From assembly GCA_027073945.1 (NCBI GenBank), contig JALTEL010000254.1, forward strand, positions 1 to 8,662: DNA of 8,662 bases. The letters run 5' to 3'. Both the position numbers and the translations under genes were made by a program. The DNA is from Caldifarciminota bacterium (GTDB lineage: Bacteria; WOR-3; Hydrothermia; UBA1063; CAJXJZ01). Positions 7,901 to 8,662 of the stretch are shown here, piece by piece (positions within the stretch are counted from its first letter, which is position 1; each line of letters opens with the position of its first letter). Below the pieces are notes generated by a model. It ran no database searches and was not told the DNA's origin. It saw only the letters and a program-made list of their open reading frames with translations.

Positions 7901-8523
7901 CCATCAATAAACACGTTGTAGCGATTTTCCGGCTTACCCGGCATAATCGACACAACTGCTCCCTTTATTTCAGGATTCGACTTTAAAGAGACAATCTGGC
8001 CAGGCTCAAATTCAACTTTTTGTATTCTTTCTTTAGGATTTATTTGCTTTTCTTTTACAGAGGCATTGGATATAGAAGTTAAGCTCTTTTTGAGCAACGA
8101 TGTTTTTGCCTCGCGAATCTCCTGAATAAAAGCCTCTTCGGAGTTAATCACCATGGCGAATCGTTGCAACGTATCTAGGTCTCGATATACATCCTCCAGT
8201 GGAAACCCATCCGTACTCTTATGAGCCCATTTATTTCGAACGGTTTGCATCTCTTTAACAAAATGACGAGCCTCCGGTGTCAGATTCATATTCATAGAGA
8301 TCTGGTACCAATTTTGATCTAACACCCGAAGTAAAGCGGCAAGATCCAATGATGAAAGAGAATTTATTCCTTTCTGTTTGACTCGTCGCTTTTGTTGTAA
8401 AGATAATTTATCGAGTACCATGTCTTTCCACCAGTTAGAGGAAAGTGAAGGTAATAATTGGTTAAGATAATTTGCAAGGGATTTTGCTGCTTGCTCAAGG
8501 AACTTATATAATTCTAGATCCAT
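4960..8523 (-). CDS. HEPN (Swt1-type)-SNF2 helicase fusion, RapA/DrmD-like
   Basis: A 1187-residue protein. Residues about 1-130 are helical and carry VRNKWAH at 95-101, the R-x4-H signature (Arg96, His101) of HEPN ribonucleases, most like the Swt1 type. Residues about 172-220 look like a small Tudor/SH3-type barrel, as in RapA. The SNF2 core has FIPYQ at 263-267, Walker A DGVGVGKT at 286-293, DEAH at 407-410, LTATP at 436-440, motif IV near 693-702, LIHGD at 720-724, GSEGLDYQ at 756-763 and QRIGRIDRWGQ at 782-792. All motor motifs are present, so an active DNA translocase is expected. Coiled-coil-like segments follow at about 835-885 and 1085-1165; no PD-(D/E)xK nuclease is seen. The RapA-like motor also resembles DrmD of DISARM, but no other DISARM gene is in view. 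ATG 8523 has only a weak AAAGAA ahead of it. It is first in an operon with the GHKL ATPase. The helicase call is certain, HEPN likely, and a defence role inferred. Confidence 0.9.
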   Translation of the reverse strand: MDLELYKFLEQAAKSLANYLNQLLPSLSSNWWKDMVLDKLSLQQKRRVKQKGINSLSSLDLAALLRVLDQNWYQISMNMNLTPEARHFVKEMQTVRNKWAHKSTDGFPLEDVYRDLDTLQRFAMVINSEEAFIQEIREAKTSLLKKSLTSISNASVKEKQINPKERIQKVEFEPGQIVSLKSNPEIKGAVVSIMPGKPENRYNVFIDGETRVFYASQIQAEDRKDKESIVLPCHKFHSYLTALQIQHPGLSTLYSLNAARVDFIPYQFRPVLKFIRSDRPRLLIADGVGVGKTIEAGLILRELQARRDVRSVLIICPRPLVTERKWQIEMKRFGEDFKHLDGKTLRYCINEMDREGDWPEQYKKAIIPYSLFDEVLLHGTSSNNKWKNRKGLLNLDPPPRFDLVIVDEAHHIRNSNTYRHKAVNFFCDNSEAVLFLTATPIQLGSNDLFVLLKMLRPDLIIDKESFEHMAEPNPYINRAVDMARGQDMGWTEKVVLALDEAAATSWGQSLLRNNPEFKRIHDELSRDSISSEERIKLINGIESLHTFAGIINRTRRRDIGDFTVRKPETVLIKFNPSQKRLHDDILQIQAEIFSQIHGDTNVKFMMTTIRRQAASCLYGLVPFLHEILSRHIDELAWEEIDDTGEIPTDASVKAIGEKIKSILEQARNLNSEDPKLEALRKILKDKQEYTNNKVMLFSSFRHTLNYLYEHLKVDGLRVALIHGDVPYEDRSEIRNRFELKREDENAIDVVLFSEIGSEGLDYQFCDCIVNYDLPWNPMKIEQRIGRIDRWGQKSESISIFNLITPGTVDADIYERCLLRIGVFNKALGGSEEILGEISREIQDIAENFNLSEDERRKKLQQLADNQIRLIQEQEELEQKQVELFGIRLPEDQLKDEISKASSFWLTPKAIRNLVINYLQETFGKEQNFISGDKLRLSQDARNRLLKDFQNIPRQNTLSYREWEKWLKGGDQRLSITFDAAYASQNPDAAFIMPLHPLVRQASRAFDITKRVITTLKVKDQSIPAGDYLFAIYQWQFHGIREDMVLCPVASSEQVTAHLGKLLEIAEENPIDLSDISELSVWEELDEYHYKLWLEAREKHQCRTRELAQYRRESLTTSQRARIALLQDQFAQATDEKIRRMRQSQIDGAEADYARRIQELDIAMERADITAQPVAYGVLQVEGENGNE
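4977..4983 (-). promoter_or_regulatory. Ribosome-binding site of the GHKL ATPase gene
   Basis: GAAGGAG lies inside the last codons of the helicase gene, 9 nt before ATG 4967 and 3 nt before ATG 4973. The spacing favours 4967, giving a protein that starts MSKEREHIER. The start overlaps the helicase stop (ATGAGTAA), a typical coupled junction. Confidence 0.75.
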
Positions 8524-8662
8524 TTCTTTATTTATGGAGCAATGTAAGATTATTTGTGCTAGTGAAAAAATAATTAATGATTTCCATTACTCACCAAACT
8601 ATGTCACTCGTTAGTCGTTATTTGTTTACTAAAAAATTTACACATTTATTATAATATTACAA
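8524..8662 (-). promoter_or_regulatory. Upstream region of the helicase operon with a -10-like box
   Basis: This very AT-rich stretch precedes the helicase start. TATAAT occurs on the minus strand at 8653-8648; a matching -35 would fall beyond the window edge, so the promoter cannot be confirmed. It would leave an untranslated leader of about 115-120 nt. No clear TTGACA/TATAAT pair lies entirely within the region, and no coding sequence or long inverted repeat is seen. Confidence 0.35.

Noticed and set aside
4960..8523. Assignment of the operon to DISARM
   Set aside because: Only the motor resembles DrmD; no DrmA, DrmB, DrmC or methyltransferase is present in the window.

Overview
The window comes from an AT-rich bacterial genome. 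It has Shine-Dalgarno (AAGGAG-type) signals, one good sigma70-type promoter and one Rho-independent terminator. No ribosomal, tRNA or housekeeping marker is present, so the taxon cannot be named. All three recognisable genes lie on the minus strand, so transcription runs from high to low coordinates. There is no transposase, integrase, tRNA, methyltransferase or CRISPR array here. The content looks like part of an accessory (defence-island-like) region.

Layout, in transcription order. (1) 8662-8524: AT-rich upstream region with a TATAAT box near the window edge. (2) 8523-4960: a 1187-residue protein that fuses an N-terminal Swt1-type HEPN domain (putative RNase, intact R-x4-H), a small beta-barrel-like region and a RapA/HepA-like SNF2 helicase with a long charged C-terminus. 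(3) 4967-1824: a 1047-residue protein whose start overlaps the helicase stop by 8 nt. It has a sacsin/NO VEIN-type GHKL (Hsp90-like) ATPase domain, a long middle region with sacsin-like P-G-P repeats and a C-terminal four-cysteine, HNH-like zinc module. (4) 1774-1745: terminator. (5) 1744-1298: intergenic stretch with a strong promoter (1495-1467) followed by what may be a decayed small ORF. (6) 1181-1, running off the window: a KAP-family P-loop NTPase with two membrane segments between Walker A and Walker B.

Genes 2 and 3 form a tightly coupled two-gene operon. A HEPN-helicase with a GHKL/zinc ATPase fits a nucleic-acid-sensing, RNase-effector defence module; this function is inferred from domains and is not shown by the sequence. 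The KAP NTPase has its own promoter and lower G+C, so it is a separate unit and may be a neighbour rather than a component.

The most puzzling detail is the 5' end of the KAP gene. The only good ribosome-binding site (1309-1305) points to an ATG that lies in a different frame from the KAP body, and a run of six C separates the two frames. This could be a frameshift mutation, a sequencing error or a recoding site.
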